Shown one piece after another: positions 1 to 8,858 of a stretch of DNA of 64,000 nucleotides; the first letter of the stretch is position 1, and every line of letters begins with the position of its first letter. The notes under the pieces are model-generated. The model saw nothing but the letters and a program-made list of their open reading frames with translations, was not told the DNA's origin and did not search any database. The stretch lies in assembly GCA_002900995.3 (NCBI GenBank), contig CM035309.1, positions 2,176,389 to 2,240,388 of the forward strand, in the 5' to 3' direction. Source of the stretch: Ganoderma boninense. Taxonomy: Eukaryota > Basidiomycota > Agaricomycetes > Polyporales > Polyporaceae. Made by a program: the position numbers and the translations under genes.

Positions 1-115
1 GACCAAGCCAGAAAAAGACAAGCGGAATATAGAACAAACCACCAGCCTACCAGCACTGCCAATGCGAGTGCCCAATGTCTCTGCGAGCCCGAATGGGAAC
101 GGAAACTGGAGCGGA

Positions 116-1512
116 CTAGTATCGAGGGCGCTTGGCATCCCGGTCATCATACCCACCAGGTCCTTCACGCTTGAGGTCCCCGCGATATCCTCCGCCACCG
201 CCGTACCCACCACCAGGCGGACCATACCCACCGGGTCCACCGCCAGGGGGGCCACCGTAGCCACCCCCCGGCGGTCCGCCGCCATATCCACCAGGTCCGT
301 GTCCTCCTGGCCCGCCGCCGTAGCCTCCAGGTCCATGGTCCGGAGGTGGTCCTCCAAATCCTCCACCCTGGTACCCAATGCCACCACCCCGACCCCTGCA
401 GAGCAACAGGTCAGTGTCTGGCACAGTCCGTGAAGGTGTACATTTTGGTCGTCTTACCTGTAGCCGCCGCCGAACCCGCCACGCCCCCCTCCGCCGAAAT
501 CGTCCCTGGGACCGCCGAACCTGTCGCCGCCGAACCCACCTCGTCCGCCGCGGAAACCACCACCACGACCTCCTCTGAAGCCACCACCGCGGTCGCCACC
601 ACGGAATCCTCCGCGGAAGCCACCTCGTCCACCACCGCCACCGGCGAACGCAGGCGGTTCGGGTTTGGGCCTACCACCCAATCCACCGCCGAGACGACGT
701 GGCTTCCACCCCCTCACCGTACGACCACGTTCAACGTCAACGAGAACCCGCTTGCCCATAATGTGCAGCCGGTCCGAGTCCTTGTACGCAGCTGAAAGGG
801 GGAAAAAAGTCATGCGACAACGGGAGCGCGAAGATGCAAGCTGGGTGAGTGCGTCCCATGTATGAAAAAATAATGGTACCTTTCATGTCGCGCTCACGCT
901 CGAACACGATGAACGCGTAACCTCTGCTGCGGCCGTTCTTGTCCCGGACAATCCTCACCCGTTCAATGCTGCCGAACCCCTCAAACTCCCGTCTGAGATC
1001 GTTTTCCGTGGCATTCTTGTGCTGCGGAAGAAGGTCAGCACCAGATAATCTGGCAGCATGTGCACGACATACCAGACGAGATATGAAGAGGGTTTTATAG
1101 GGATCCCCAATGGCTTCAGGATCCTCTGACGGTTTGTCTGCAACAAGATCAACACGTGCAAATGGTGCGGAAAGTGAGGGGACATACAGTTCTCTTTCGC
1201 CTTGTTGAAGTCTTCAGCCCTCCTCTTCTTCCTCTCCTCCCTCCGGATCGCCCTCTTTGTCTCTTCAGCATGCGTGAAAGCTGGTTCCTCTCCTTCCTCC
1301 ATGCCATCTCGCTCCTCCTCGCCAGTGTTTCCCGACTCCATCATGCCCTGCGTCTTCTCCTCCCGGAGTGATGCAAGGAGGTGGCCGACTCCTTCGACAT
1401 TTTTGGCCCTGACCCGGTCGATGTCGCGGTCCAGGGGGCGGGTATAAGGCAACGGGGGCCTGGGTGCGAAGAGCTTGAGAAGATTGGGAGGTAGCAAGTG
1501 AGTGCCTGGCAT
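116..1512 (-). CDS. SNP1: U1 small nuclear ribonucleoprotein 70 kDa (U1-70K)
   Basis: Core protein of the U1 snRNP, which binds stem-loop I of U1 snRNA in the nucleus and helps define 5' splice sites. Five exons can be read on the minus strand: 1512-1188, 1137-1073, 1021-880, 791-458 and 395-116, giving 381 residues with all phases agreeing. The N-terminus has the family motif [17 protein letters not shown] (about residues 6-22). The RRM follows, with RNP2 LFISRL (125-130) and RNP1 RGYAFIVF (163-170), then the U1-70K signature [21 protein letters not shown]. The C-terminus (about 218-381) is Gly/Arg/Pro-rich rather than the Arg-Ser/Arg-Asp tail of animal homologues. The start was chosen because it begins the conserved N-terminal motif. 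The gene shares a 417-bp upstream region with COX10. Confidence 0.93.
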
Positions 1513-1929
1513 TGTGTGATTGCGTCGAGGTGTACGGGAGCACGCAAAGGGGTAGCTAGGTGTTTGCAGATAGGTGCTGGGTGTCGACTCGTGAAGAACA
1601 ATAGCAGAGGGCCGGTAGAGTATAAGAGTTTGAGAGACTGGTGCCGACGATAAATACCGCGCTCTTCCGCTGCTATGGACAAGCCTGCGTCGCCCCGAGC
1701 GTCGTCGTGTTCCCCGCCGCCGTGTCTGACTCGCTGTCCGAGTGGATGGTGGTGGAGGAGGAAAGCAAGGTGGCCCTGGGAAGGCGCGCGCCGCTGCCAA
1801 CAACACCTCCTGCCCCGGCGTCTCCCCACCCGACATCCTCCTCCCCACTCCCCATCGCCATTTCCGTACGCATCTAGTCCATTCCCACTCGCCCTGCCCT
1901 CTGCTCATCCCCGTGCAATTGCAGATGCC
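1513..1929. promoter_or_regulatory. Divergent promoter region U1-70K / COX10
   Basis: This is the 417-bp gap between the two start codons. An open frame continues upstream of the COX10 start through this gap, but it encodes low-complexity Pro/Arg-rich sequence unlike the family, so I treat it as non-coding. A TATA-like TATAAGAG lies near 1620-1627. No other site is clear to me. Confidence 0.5.
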
Positions 1930-3270
1930 ATGAGAGGCGCACCCAGCCCGCTTGCGGCGTACGTCTGCCGAAGCTGCGCTGCAAATCTTCGAAACACAAG
2001 ACGAGCAGTCCTGGGTCTCCAGTACCGCTCGGCCTCGACCCTGGTGCGCCCGAAGCAGACCAGTTTCTCTGCTTTCTTCTTCGACAACTACCGGTGGTCT
2101 GCAAAGGGCAAAAATGCTGCAGCCCCTTCTCTCCCGGCCCCCCAGGCCGTCCGCGGCCACTCGATCGACGCGACCTATTCCTCTGCCGAGTTGCCTGCCA
2201 CGACCTACAAACCAGCAGAGGTGCTCACCCCACGGCGGCTGGCCAAGATCTACGTCCAGCTGTCCAAGTCAAGCCTCACCGTCCTCGTTGTCTTGACTGC
2301 GATGTCAGGTGTGGCCCTATCCCCTCTTCCTACCACCCTTCCCGTACTCCTCTCCACCGCACTCGGCACGACCCTTTGCTCAGCCTCCGCCAACGCGTTC
2401 AACCAGATCCAGGAAGTCCCTTATGATGCACAAATGGCGCGCACCCGCAATCGCCCTCTCGTTCGGCGAGCCATCAGCCCGCTGCATGCGACCGCATTCG
2501 CTGTCACGACCGGTATCGCTGGCCCCGCACTCCTCTGGACGATGGTCAACCCCACGACAGCTCTGCTAGGGGCGGCAAACATCATATTGTACGCTGGCGC
2601 ATATACGTATCTCAAGCGCAAGAGCATCGTCAACACCTGGATCGGCTCCGTCGTCGGAGGCATCCCACCCCTCATGGGCTGGACGGCGTGTGGTGGCTCA
2701 CTCATCCCCGCTTCCACCGCTAACATCGAGCTCTTCCTCCCACCGTTCCTTTCTGCCGTCCCACCTGACGTCCTCGCCGCGGCAGAGAACCCACTAGCCC
2801 CGCTTGCGCTGTTCCTGCTACTCTACAGCTGGCAGTTCCCCCACTTCAACGGGCTGTCGCATCTCGTGCGCGAATCGTACGCGCAGGCCGGGTATCGAAT
2901 GCTTGGCGTATTGGACCCGCACAAGAATGCAACAGTCGCTCTCCGTCATGCCGTCTTGCTCGTCCCAGCAACGTCGATCCTCTTCCCTCTTTCGGGGTTG
3001 ACAACGTGGGGGTTCGCACTCACGAGCATCGTACCACACGCTGTCTGCGTGAACGCAGCGTACCAGTTCTGGAAGTTCGGCGGGGAGAAGCAGGCGAGGA
3101 AGGTGTTCCAGCATAGTCTGTGGTATCTTCCAGTGTTGATGGGACTCATGATGTTCCACAAACAAGGGATGGATTGGGGATCGTGGATAGGGCTGAGTAA
3201 AGATGGCGAGGAGCAGGAATCAGTGGCCGGAGGAGCAGAGGATACATCTGTCCATCTGAGCAAATCGTAG
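1930..3270 (+). CDS. COX10: Protoheme IX farnesyltransferase, mitochondrial
   Basis: Transfers a farnesyl group to heme B to make heme O, the first step towards heme A for cytochrome c oxidase. It is an integral protein of the inner mitochondrial membrane. The gene is a single exon of 446 residues. The N-terminus is basic and hydroxylated, as expected for a mitochondrial presequence. The UbiA-family prenyl-binding motif is visible as NAFNQIQEVPYDAQMARTRN (starting about residue 155, with the key Asn and Asp). Several hydrophobic helices follow, including the region around SWQFPHFNGL, which matches the second conserved motif of the family. An in-frame ATG at 1675 would add 85 low-complexity residues. 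I prefer 1930 because the residues after it look like a normal presequence. Convergent with the ZNF830-like gene, 49 bp away. Confidence 0.93.
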   Translation: MRGAPSPLAAYVCRSCAANLRNTRRAVLGLQYRSASTLVRPKQTSFSAFFFDNYRWSAKGKNAAAPSLPAPQAVRGHSIDATYSSAELPATTYKPAEVLTPRRLAKIYVQLSKSSLTVLVVLTAMSGVALSPLPTTLPVLLSTALGTTLCSASANAFNQIQEVPYDAQMARTRNRPLVRRAISPLHATAFAVTTGIAGPALLWTMVNPTTALLGAANIILYAGAYTYLKRKSIVNTWIGSVVGGIPPLMGWTACGGSLIPASTANIELFLPPFLSAVPPDVLAAAENPLAPLALFLLLYSWQFPHFNGLSHLVRESYAQAGYRMLGVLDPHKNATVALRHAVLLVPATSILFPLSGLTTWGFALTSIVPHAVCVNAAYQFWKFGGEKQARKVFQHSLWYLPVLMGLMMFHKQGMDWGSWIGLSKDGEEQESVAGGAEDTSVHLSKS

Positions 3271-3319
3271 TACGGTAGTATTAGCTTTAACAATGGATCT
3301 GGTACTCATCCCAAACCTG

Positions 3320-4219
3320 TCATGACGACTTGCCCTTCCTCACTGCCCTCGCTGCCTCTCGCTTCTTCTTGAGTGCTTCGAGCTTGTTCTTCATCACCGA
3401 CACTCGTGCGTCCGCCTCCTCCTGCGCCTGCTCCTCCTCCATCAGCCTGTCCATGATCAACTCCCGGTCCTCTTGCTCCTTCTTCCGCCGCTGAGCCTCC
3501 TCGTCCAGCTCCTCCTCTGGTTCTTCAGTCGCAATCCCGTCCTGACCAGCGGCAGCGGATGGGAAACCTTGCGGTACTTCCGTGACGAGGACAGGCTCTG
3601 CCATGACCGTCGCGCGGTCGTACGTCTCCTGGTAATCTGGAGCATCGATCACAGACTGCTGGAACTGTTGCCACTCGAGGTCGAGCCCGTCCTTGAGACC
3701 TGCCGCTACTCCCTGGGCCTCCGTCGCTGTCTGGCCACTCTCCCCGGGTTCGTCGTCTTCCTCGTCTTCGTCTTGTGAAGGAAGTGGAGCCATCGAGGGA
3801 TCGGAGAAGAAGTCCGTGGGGAGCGTTGCTCGTTTTGTCTTCCCTGCTCGTGCGGATGTGGGGATGGAGGTCAGTGGCTCCTCGCTCTCTATCCTCCGCT
3901 TCTTCGTGTCCGAGCCCGACATCTGCACGTCCTCGTCCTCTTCGTCCGCATCTGCCTCGTCGATCTCCATAGCCTTCCGCTTCAGGCTTTCCCGCTCCTC
4001 CTCCTCCCTCTGTGCTGCCTTGGCGCGTTCTTCGCGGAGCCGCGCTGCATTCGTGCGATGGCCCTTACTCCCAATGTGCCCCTCCCATGCGGACGCGTGC
4101 TTGATGTTTGCCTCACATGCTATGCATCGTAGTTGACCTGAAGACGTGTACACAGCGAGAGGATGGTTGACGCGAACTTCTTGCCGTTTGGCGCGGAGAA
4201 GAGCGCGTGCGTCAGACAT
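3320..4219 (-). CDS. ZNF830-like U1-type zinc-finger, coiled-coil protein
   Basis: Single-exon gene of 299 residues. Near the N-terminus is one matrin/U1-type C2H2 finger: Cys32-x2-Cys35-x12-His48-x5-His54, in the context LRCIACEANIKHASAWEGHI. The middle is acidic (ADADEEDEDVQ and similar runs). The last 60 or so residues are Glu/Arg/Lys-rich and should form a coiled coil ending in RKGKSS. This layout matches the animal ZNF830/CCDC16 family, nuclear proteins linked to splicing-associated complexes; the link is family knowledge and nothing here proves it. An upstream in-frame ATG at 4309 would add 30 residues of no recognisable character. The ATG at 4219 (MSDARALLRAKRQEV) matches the family start. 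It lies in tandem upstream of nothing on its strand, with citrate synthase ending 283 bp away. Confidence 0.8.
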   Translation of the reverse strand: MSDARALLRAKRQEVRVNHPLAVYTSSGQLRCIACEANIKHASAWEGHIGSKGHRTNAARLREERAKAAQREEEERESLKRKAMEIDEADADEEDEDVQMSGSDTKKRRIESEEPLTSIPTSARAGKTKRATLPTDFFSDPSMAPLPSQDEDEEDDEPGESGQTATEAQGVAAGLKDGLDLEWQQFQQSVIDAPDYQETYDRATVMAEPVLVTEVPQGFPSAAAGQDGIATEEPEEELDEEAQRRKKEQEDRELIMDRLMEEEQAQEEADARVSVMKNKLEALKKKREAARAVRKGKSS

Positions 4220-4502
4220 GGCAAGGGGAGTGGAAGGCACGACGAAAGGTGAGGGCGAGAGATAGGGTGGACGACGATGGCCGGAGGTGCTCAAGCGTCG
4301 ACTGGGCAAGTGAGACGGGCGTCATTCAGCTGGGACATCAATATGCTCAATTACGTAAATAAGCTAGGGGTGTTCAACACCAGTTCAACACAGCTGGAAT
4401 GTACACTACAATGTCCAGGCATCACAAAGCTTATGCATCGAAGCCACAACTCATGCAACAACGTCCTCAAAAGGTGAGGTTTTGTCACAGACAAGCGCAT
4501 GC

Positions 4503-6314
4503 TCATGCCGTCTTGTCCTTGAAAATCTTGTTGATCGCCTCAGTCGAGTACGACTTGGGGCGCTCAATAGCTGTAAACGGGACCAATCAGCTAAAACGTC
4601 AGGATATCGTGGTTCTAAAAAATACTCACGAGCACCAAGAGCACGGTCCCAGATGAGTTGCGACGCAACACCGAACGCACGCGACACACCGAAGAGGACG
4701 GTGTAGAAGCCCATCTGGTCGAGACCGTAGTAGGTCAGAAGGACACCAGAGTGGGCATCAACGTTGGGCCAGGGGTTCTTGGCCTTGCCGGCCTCGAGGA
4801 GGACGTTGGGTACAATGTTGTACACCTGAGCGACGAGCTTGAAGAGCGAATCGTCGGGCAGGTGCTTGAGCGCAAACTCCCGCTGCGCCATGTAACGCGG
4901 GTCGGTCTTGCGGAGGACGGCATGGCCATAACCAGGAACGACTTGACCGGCCTTGAGCGTCGTCCAGACGTAGTCACGGACGGCTTCGTCGGTCGCGTTC
5001 TCGCCAATGTTAGATTGCATCTTGCGGAGCCAGAGAAGCACCTCCTGGTTTGCAAGACCGTGGAGGGGGCCAGCAAGACCGTTCAAAGACGCAGCGAAGG
5101 CGAGGAAGGGGTCCGACAGAGCCGAGCCGACAAGCTTGCCAGTGTGGGCAGAGACGTTACCACCCTCATGATCGGCGTGGATGGTGAGGTAGAGACGCAT
5201 GAGCTCAACGAACTCAGGCTTGCCGGCATAGCCGAGAAGGTTGGCAAGGTTGTAAGAGTAGTCCTTCTCGAGGTCGATAGCGGGCAGCTTGTCACCACCG
5301 TAGACATTGCGGAAGATGCGACCAGCAATGCTGGGGAGCTTGGCAATGCTGGGTTTTCGGCTGGTTTTCAGTAGGTTGCGTGTATCCTCTGTGGGACGAC
5401 TCACAGGTCCATGGAATCCTCAAAGGTGGGCTGCCAGTACTCCTTCTTGGAGATGCCCGCCTGGTAGGCCTTGGCAAATGCGGAATCGTGGTTGAGCTAA
5501 ATGGGATCATCGGGCCGGCGTCCGTAAGTCTGAATGGCGGGAAGCTGTGATGACGTCAAGACGTACGGCAGTAACAGCGAGCGAGAACTGAGACATGGGG
5601 TGCAGCGTCGGCGGGCAGCGGTCGAGGATCTCCTCCACAAACGCAGGGAGGGAGGCACGAGCAGCCCAATCCTTGGAGAGGGCGGTGACCTGCTCCTGGG
5701 TGGGGACCTCACCGGTGAGGAGGAGCCAGAAAAGACCTTCGGGTAGAGGCTCGGACCCGCCGGGGGCCTTGGGAAGAGCCTCCTGGATCTCGGGAATGGA
5801 CTTGCCACGGAAGCGAATGCCCTCGTCTACACAGACACAAGATGAGAAAAGAAGCGACGGAAGGGTGGGAAGACACATACCGGGGTCGAGGACAGAGCCG
5901 TCCCAGACAAGAGCGGGGAGACCACGCATACCGCTGTGCAAATACATGAGCATGAAAGGCGGGGATGGGGTGCGGGAATACGAACCCATAGAGCTGGTCG
6001 ACGAGGACGGGGCCGAAGGACTTCTTGCCGTGGGCAGCACGGGTGGCCTTCACCTATAAGGAGGAAAACGGAGAGGTGAGAGGGGACAAGGGCAAGAAAA
6101 GATGGCGCATACGTTCTCGATCTCCGCGGGAATGAGCTCGGCAAGACGCTCCTTGAGAGTCGGAGCCTTGGCCGAGGTAGAAGCATAGCGAGCCGAACGC
6201 GCGAAGGCGGAACGGCGCGACTGTGGACGAGGTGAGGGAGGTGAGGGGCGGGGCTGGAGAAGTGGAAACGACGGGGCATACCTGCTGGACGGCGGCACGA
6301 AGAGCGGACGACAT
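4503..6314 (-). CDS. CIT1: Citrate synthase, mitochondrial
   Basis: Condenses acetyl-CoA and oxaloacetate to citrate in the mitochondrial matrix, the entry step of the TCA cycle. Eight exons: 6314-6282, 6220-6113, 6053-5986, 5933-5881, 5826-5567, 5496-5405, 5348-4630 and 4570-4503, giving 466 residues. All exon phases agree. The start [11 protein letters not shown] plus the next Arg/Ser/Ala-rich exon forms a presequence. The catalytic triad is present: His301 (GPLHGLANQ), His347 ([10 protein letters not shown]) and Asp402 (PNVDAHSG). Each sits exactly 27 residues after its equivalent in pig citrate synthase (274, 320, 375), which supports the splicing model. The protein ends in [20 protein letters not shown]. 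It diverges from TRM8 across 302 bp. Confidence 0.95.
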
Positions 6315-6616
6315 GGGAGTGATGAGGAGAGGAGGATGGAGAGACGATGGACGCGCTGGCGGGCGGAATATGAGCAGAGTGGGGTGATGGCACGTGACGT
6401 GGCTGCGGGGGGTTTCGGTGCCTTGGTTCCGAGTCTATCCCGAGGCGCGCCCTGTGGCCTGGGGGAGCGCGCGCAGGGGCGTGGGCGTCGTCGCGGGCAG
6501 CTCGCGGGACACGAGGCGAGGTCAGCAGCCAGACACAGTCAGACTACTTAGGGCCGAGGCAGCCCCTCCCCGCATTTCCCCAGGTCGTCCAACGTCACTG
6601 TCCTTCGCCTCTCACG
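6315..6616. promoter_or_regulatory. Divergent promoter region CIT1 / TRM8
   Basis: The 302-bp gap between two divergent start codons must hold both promoters. It is GC-rich, with no clear TATA box. Confidence 0.45.
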
Positions 6617-7661
6617 ATGCCCAAGCGCAAGCGATCGCACAACCCCGACCAGCCGCCCACAGCCAAGCAGGCGCAGAACGACGTCCTCCCCCAAGTACGT
6701 TCCAGTTCCCTCGCACCACTTGCCCCGTCGGCCGACTTGCCCCTCACCCAATCGCGTCCCCCAGAAACGGCATTACAGGCAGCGCGCACACGCCAACCCC
6801 TTCTCCGACCATGCATTGAGCTACCCGTCCGCGCCCGAACAGTTCGACTGGGCTGCACACTACCCTGCTTTCGCCGCCTCTGGAACGACGCCAGAATTCG
6901 CAGATGTCGGCTGCGGCTTCGGGGGTCTCCTCATCGCCCTTGCCCCCTTGTTCCCCCACACCCTCATGCTCGGTAAGTCCCCTCCGGCCCTCCCCCCACA
7001 GCCAATCCGCCCCCATGTGATACCAATCCTGTCCACCCCCATCTCTCCTCCCTCCCAATGCCGCGCCTTTTCCTCTCTCGTCGCGCTGCTTTTCTCCTCG
7101 TCCCCGTGAACACCGCCTTATTTCCGTCCCATCTATCTAGGGATGGAGATCCGAGTTCAGGTCTCCCAATATGTCCACGACAGGATTGTGGCTCTCCGCT
7201 CTACTTCCGCCCCTCTTCAGCCTTCCACCGACGGAACACCCGGCCCATATCAGAACGTCTCTATCGTCCGCGCAAACTCGATGAAGTTCATGCCCAACTA
7301 CTTCCCAAAACACTCCCTCTCCGCTCTCTTCTTTCTTTTCCCAGACCCCCACTTCAAGGCCAGGAAGCACAAGGCTCGCATCATCTCCCCCACGCTCCTC
7401 GCTGAATACGCATACATCCTCAAGCCTGGCGGAATTGTCTATACGATCACCGATGTCAGGGACCTGCATGACTGGATGCGTACCCATTTAGAGCAATTCC
7501 CCCTCTTCGAACCCGTGAGCGAGCAGGCGTTGAGGGACGAAGGCAAGGGCCCCATCGTGGACGCAGTGTACGGTAGCACAGAGGAGGGAAAGAAGGTGGA
7601 GAGAAACCAGGGTGAAAAATGGCTTGCATGTTTTAGGAGAATCGAAGCAAGGCGAGATTGA
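6617..7661 (+). CDS. TRM8: tRNA (guanine-N7-)-methyltransferase catalytic subunit
   Basis: Methylates G46 in the variable loop of tRNA using S-adenosylmethionine, as the catalytic half of the Trm8-Trm82 complex. Three exons: 6617-6694, 6765-6972 and 7141-7661, giving 268 residues. The SAM-binding motif DVGCGFGG is at about residues 73-80. The family's catalytic and tRNA-binding block is seen as FLFPDPHFKARKHKARI, followed by LKPGGIVYTITDV. The N-terminus MPKRKRSHNPDQ is basic, as in fungal homologues. The second intron (6973-7140, 168 nt) is about three times longer than most introns in the window. The tail WLACFRRIEARRD also fits the family. Convergent with RRP41, 50 bp away. Confidence 0.92.
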
Positions 7662-7711
7662 TAGCTATAATGGCGCGGGCGACGAACATGAACGACTCCA
7701 GGAAAACAGTG

Positions 7712-8648
7712 TCATATTCTGTCGTCCATGACCACATCCCTGTTGTCTCTATCCCTGTCTCTCTCATCTACTGCTACCCCCTTCAACCCTGCATCCATGG
7801 CGCCGACAAGGACGACGGTGCGGTCCTTGACGGCGGACTTCATCTCCTTGTGAATCGTCTGTCCCGCCTCGCACGCGAGCTCAAACAGCTCTCGGAACCG
7901 CTCAACGTGTAAACGGGTCTCCATGGTGACAAGAGTGACCTTTCGCGTCCGGGGCATGACTGCGACTGTCATGTGTGGAACGTCGTTCTCTTCGACAGTT
8001 GTCAAATCCAGAAGCGGCGATGTCGAATATACACCGCCGGTTACGGCACAGACAAAGTCGTGCAAGGGAACACCTGCAGTGATGAGGGCCAGGGTGGTCG
8101 CATTGATGCAAGCGGGGAGGAGGGAACCGTCTTGCTGGAGGACGTGGACGTAAATGTCGATTTGGGAGCGGGGATAGAGCGTTGTTTGAACAACGGGTTC
8201 GAAGGTGGAGGCGATCATAGAAGCCATTTCGAGTATCCGCCTGGATGCTCGGTGTATGTAAAAGAGCGGGATTGCGAAAATGCTGACGAAAGGAGGACCG
8301 ACGTGCGTACCTGTCTGCTTTGGAACGTTTCCTCCGCTCACCGGTGCTGAACGGCGCCACGCTCAGCTCGACATTTAAGACGGCGCGGTCATGAAGAGTG
8401 TGGGAGCGCATCTTTGCTTCCCTGGGGCCAAAGACGGTGACGAGTACCTGGGTAAGCCCATGAGAGATCTGTGCAGAGCCGTCTGCGGTGCCCTGCTGGG
8501 AGAGGTCAATGAGGACGTCGCGCAGCTCGTACTGCTTGCGGCCATCAGAGCGAAACCCCCCGTCGTTTAGGATCTCTATGCGGGAGCTCTGGAAATAGCA
8601 GAAAGTAAGTGAAACTAAATCGCAGATTGAAAGGGGATGACTGACCAT
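7712..8648 (-). CDS. SKI6: Exosome complex subunit RRP41 (RNase PH-like)
   Basis: Subunit of the six-member RNase PH-like ring of the RNA exosome, which guides RNA to Rrp44/Rrp6 in nucleus and cytoplasm. Coding exons: 8648-8646 (only the ATG), 8588-8311 and 8240-7712, giving 269 residues. The ATG is followed directly by the donor GTCAGT and the acceptor lies 57 bp on, so the protein reads MSSRIEILNDGGFRSDGRKQ, the family N-terminus. Also visible are the RNase PH-fold segments GSAQISHGLTQVLVTVFGP and LVTMETRLHVERFRELFELA. Reading through the intron gives an alternative start at 8726 with extra hydrophobic residues, which I reject because the family starts just before EILNDGG. It diverges from NPT1 over 210 bp. 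Confidence 0.9.
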
Positions 8649-8858
8649 GGCGGACGAAGAGGAGAGGCGATAGAGGGCGAGCCAGTGGGCGCGGACGCGG
8701 GGGAGCAGCGGGAGGAGCACGGGCATTCGGCGAGATCTGAGATGGGGTTGATCTGAGATCGCTGTCTGGGATGGTTATCGGCTGCACTCCGACGCGGCGG
8801 AGACCCTCGCTCCCCTCCACCACCAGCCTCAGCCCCCCACGCAAGACAGCGGCCAGTC
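8649..8858. promoter_or_regulatory. Divergent promoter region RRP41 / NPT1
   Basis: Only 210 bp separate the two divergent start codons, making this the shortest shared promoter of the block together with SDE2/pICln. No clear TATA box is seen. Confidence 0.45.

Noticed and set aside
1675..1929. N-terminal extension of COX10
   Set aside because: In frame but low-complexity Pro/Arg/Ser sequence, unlike the family. The ATG at 1930 gives a normal presequence.
955..2160. 401-codon minus-strand frame
   Set aside because: It reads through two U1-70K introns and the promoter. Only 1188-1512 and short parts of it are coding.
4658..5374. 238-codon plus-strand frame
   Set aside because: Antisense to the citrate synthase exons; an effect of codon bias, no motif.
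8649..8726. Upstream start for RRP41
   Set aside because: Needs intron retention; the family N-terminus begins right after the ATG/intron junction.
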